Shown here piece by piece: positions 35,247 through 35,304 of a stretch of DNA of 35,304 nucleotides; the stretch's first letter is position 1; each line of letters opens with the position of its first letter. The notes under the pieces are model-generated. The model saw only the letters and a list, made by a program, of their open reading frames with translations. It made no database searches and was not told where the DNA came from. Source of the stretch: a virus; the IMG/VR virus record IMGVR_UViG_3300030328_003703, positions 1 through 35,304 of that record; one strand, 5' to 3'. The position numbers were made by a program, and so were the translations under genes.

Positions 35247-35278
35247 CCGTAACACTTTGTAGGTTAGGGTAGTTACGG
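35247..35278. repeat. Inverted repeat CCGTAAC/GTTACGG
   Basis: CCGTAAC (35247-35253) and GTTACGG (35272-35278) are perfect complements around an 18-nt loop, in the short non-coding stretch upstream of the AbrB-like ORF. On the minus strand it lies about 8 bp before a TATAAT (35238-35233) with a poor -35 region, so it could be an operator overlapping a promoter. On the plus strand it is followed by GTTTTT. The remainder of 35175-35304 has no clear gene; two frames at the edge might be the tail of an upstream gene. Confidence 0.45.
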
Positions 35279-35304
35279 GTTTTTAATAACGGGGGGGCAT
35301 CACG

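Noticed and set aside
35247-35284. Inverted repeat followed by GTTTTT as a plus-strand terminator
   Set aside because: The 18-nt loop is large, the stem only 7-8 bp, and no plus-strand gene ends here; kept only as a possible operator.
35175-35304. Minus-strand frame open from the right edge for 42 codons, and another ending at 35283
   Set aside because: Either could be the end of an upstream gene, but there is too little sequence to support a call; the run of seven G near the edge adds doubt.

Overview
The window looks like the late (structural) region of a marine T4-like myophage, of the kind that infects picocyanobacteria or SAR11 (Pelagibacter). The evidence is very AT-rich DNA, densely packed genes all on the minus strand with one-base start/stop overlaps, and a recognisable run of T4 morphogenesis proteins: gp25, gp6, a gp7-related giant, gp8, gp13, gp14, gp15 and gp16. 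Several of these carry large repeat insertions or fused repeat regions of the cyanophage type. I cannot separate a cyanobacterial from a SAR11 host, because no auxiliary metabolic gene, tRNA or other host marker lies in the window.

In transcription order (right to left): two tiny coupled ORFs (35174-34835), the first resembling an AbrB/MazE swapped-hairpin domain. Next is a self-contained cassette: a perfect sigma70-type promoter (34810-34838), a GT-A glycosyltransferase-like protein (34771-34013), an acidic 57-aa protein, an extremely basic 49-aa protein, and a strong GNRA-loop terminator (33715-33689). After it come three late units, each headed by an exact T4-type late box TATAAATA. Unit A (box 33667-33674) is gp25, gp6 and a 4361-aa gp7-related giant. 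Unit B (18198-18205) is gp8, a 2433-aa DUF4815-type protein and a 67-aa coiled-coil protein. Unit C (9068-9075) is a 111-aa beta-sandwich-like protein, a 71-aa fibre-like miniprotein, gp13, gp14, gp15 (tail sheath terminator) and gp16 (small terminase). Unit C continues into a 1369-aa S74-chaperone fibre and two tandem LamG/ConA-like proteins, the second cut by the left edge.

Functionally this is the baseplate wedge (25/6/7/8), the neck and tail completion set (13/14/15), the start of DNA packaging (16), and host-recognition proteins inserted after gp16, where T4 has gp17 directly. The T4 gp9-gp12/wac slot holds unrelated-looking proteins. The main points of interest are the sigma70 cassette inside the late cluster, the giant gp7 relative with T4 gp7 C-terminal features at its N-terminus plus YHYH-like and cupredoxin-like segments, one Gly-Tyr repeat motif shared by gp14, gp8 and the gp7 giant, and a near-identical 55-bp repeat at the heads of the paired LamG genes. 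No IS element, CRISPR array or tRNA was seen.
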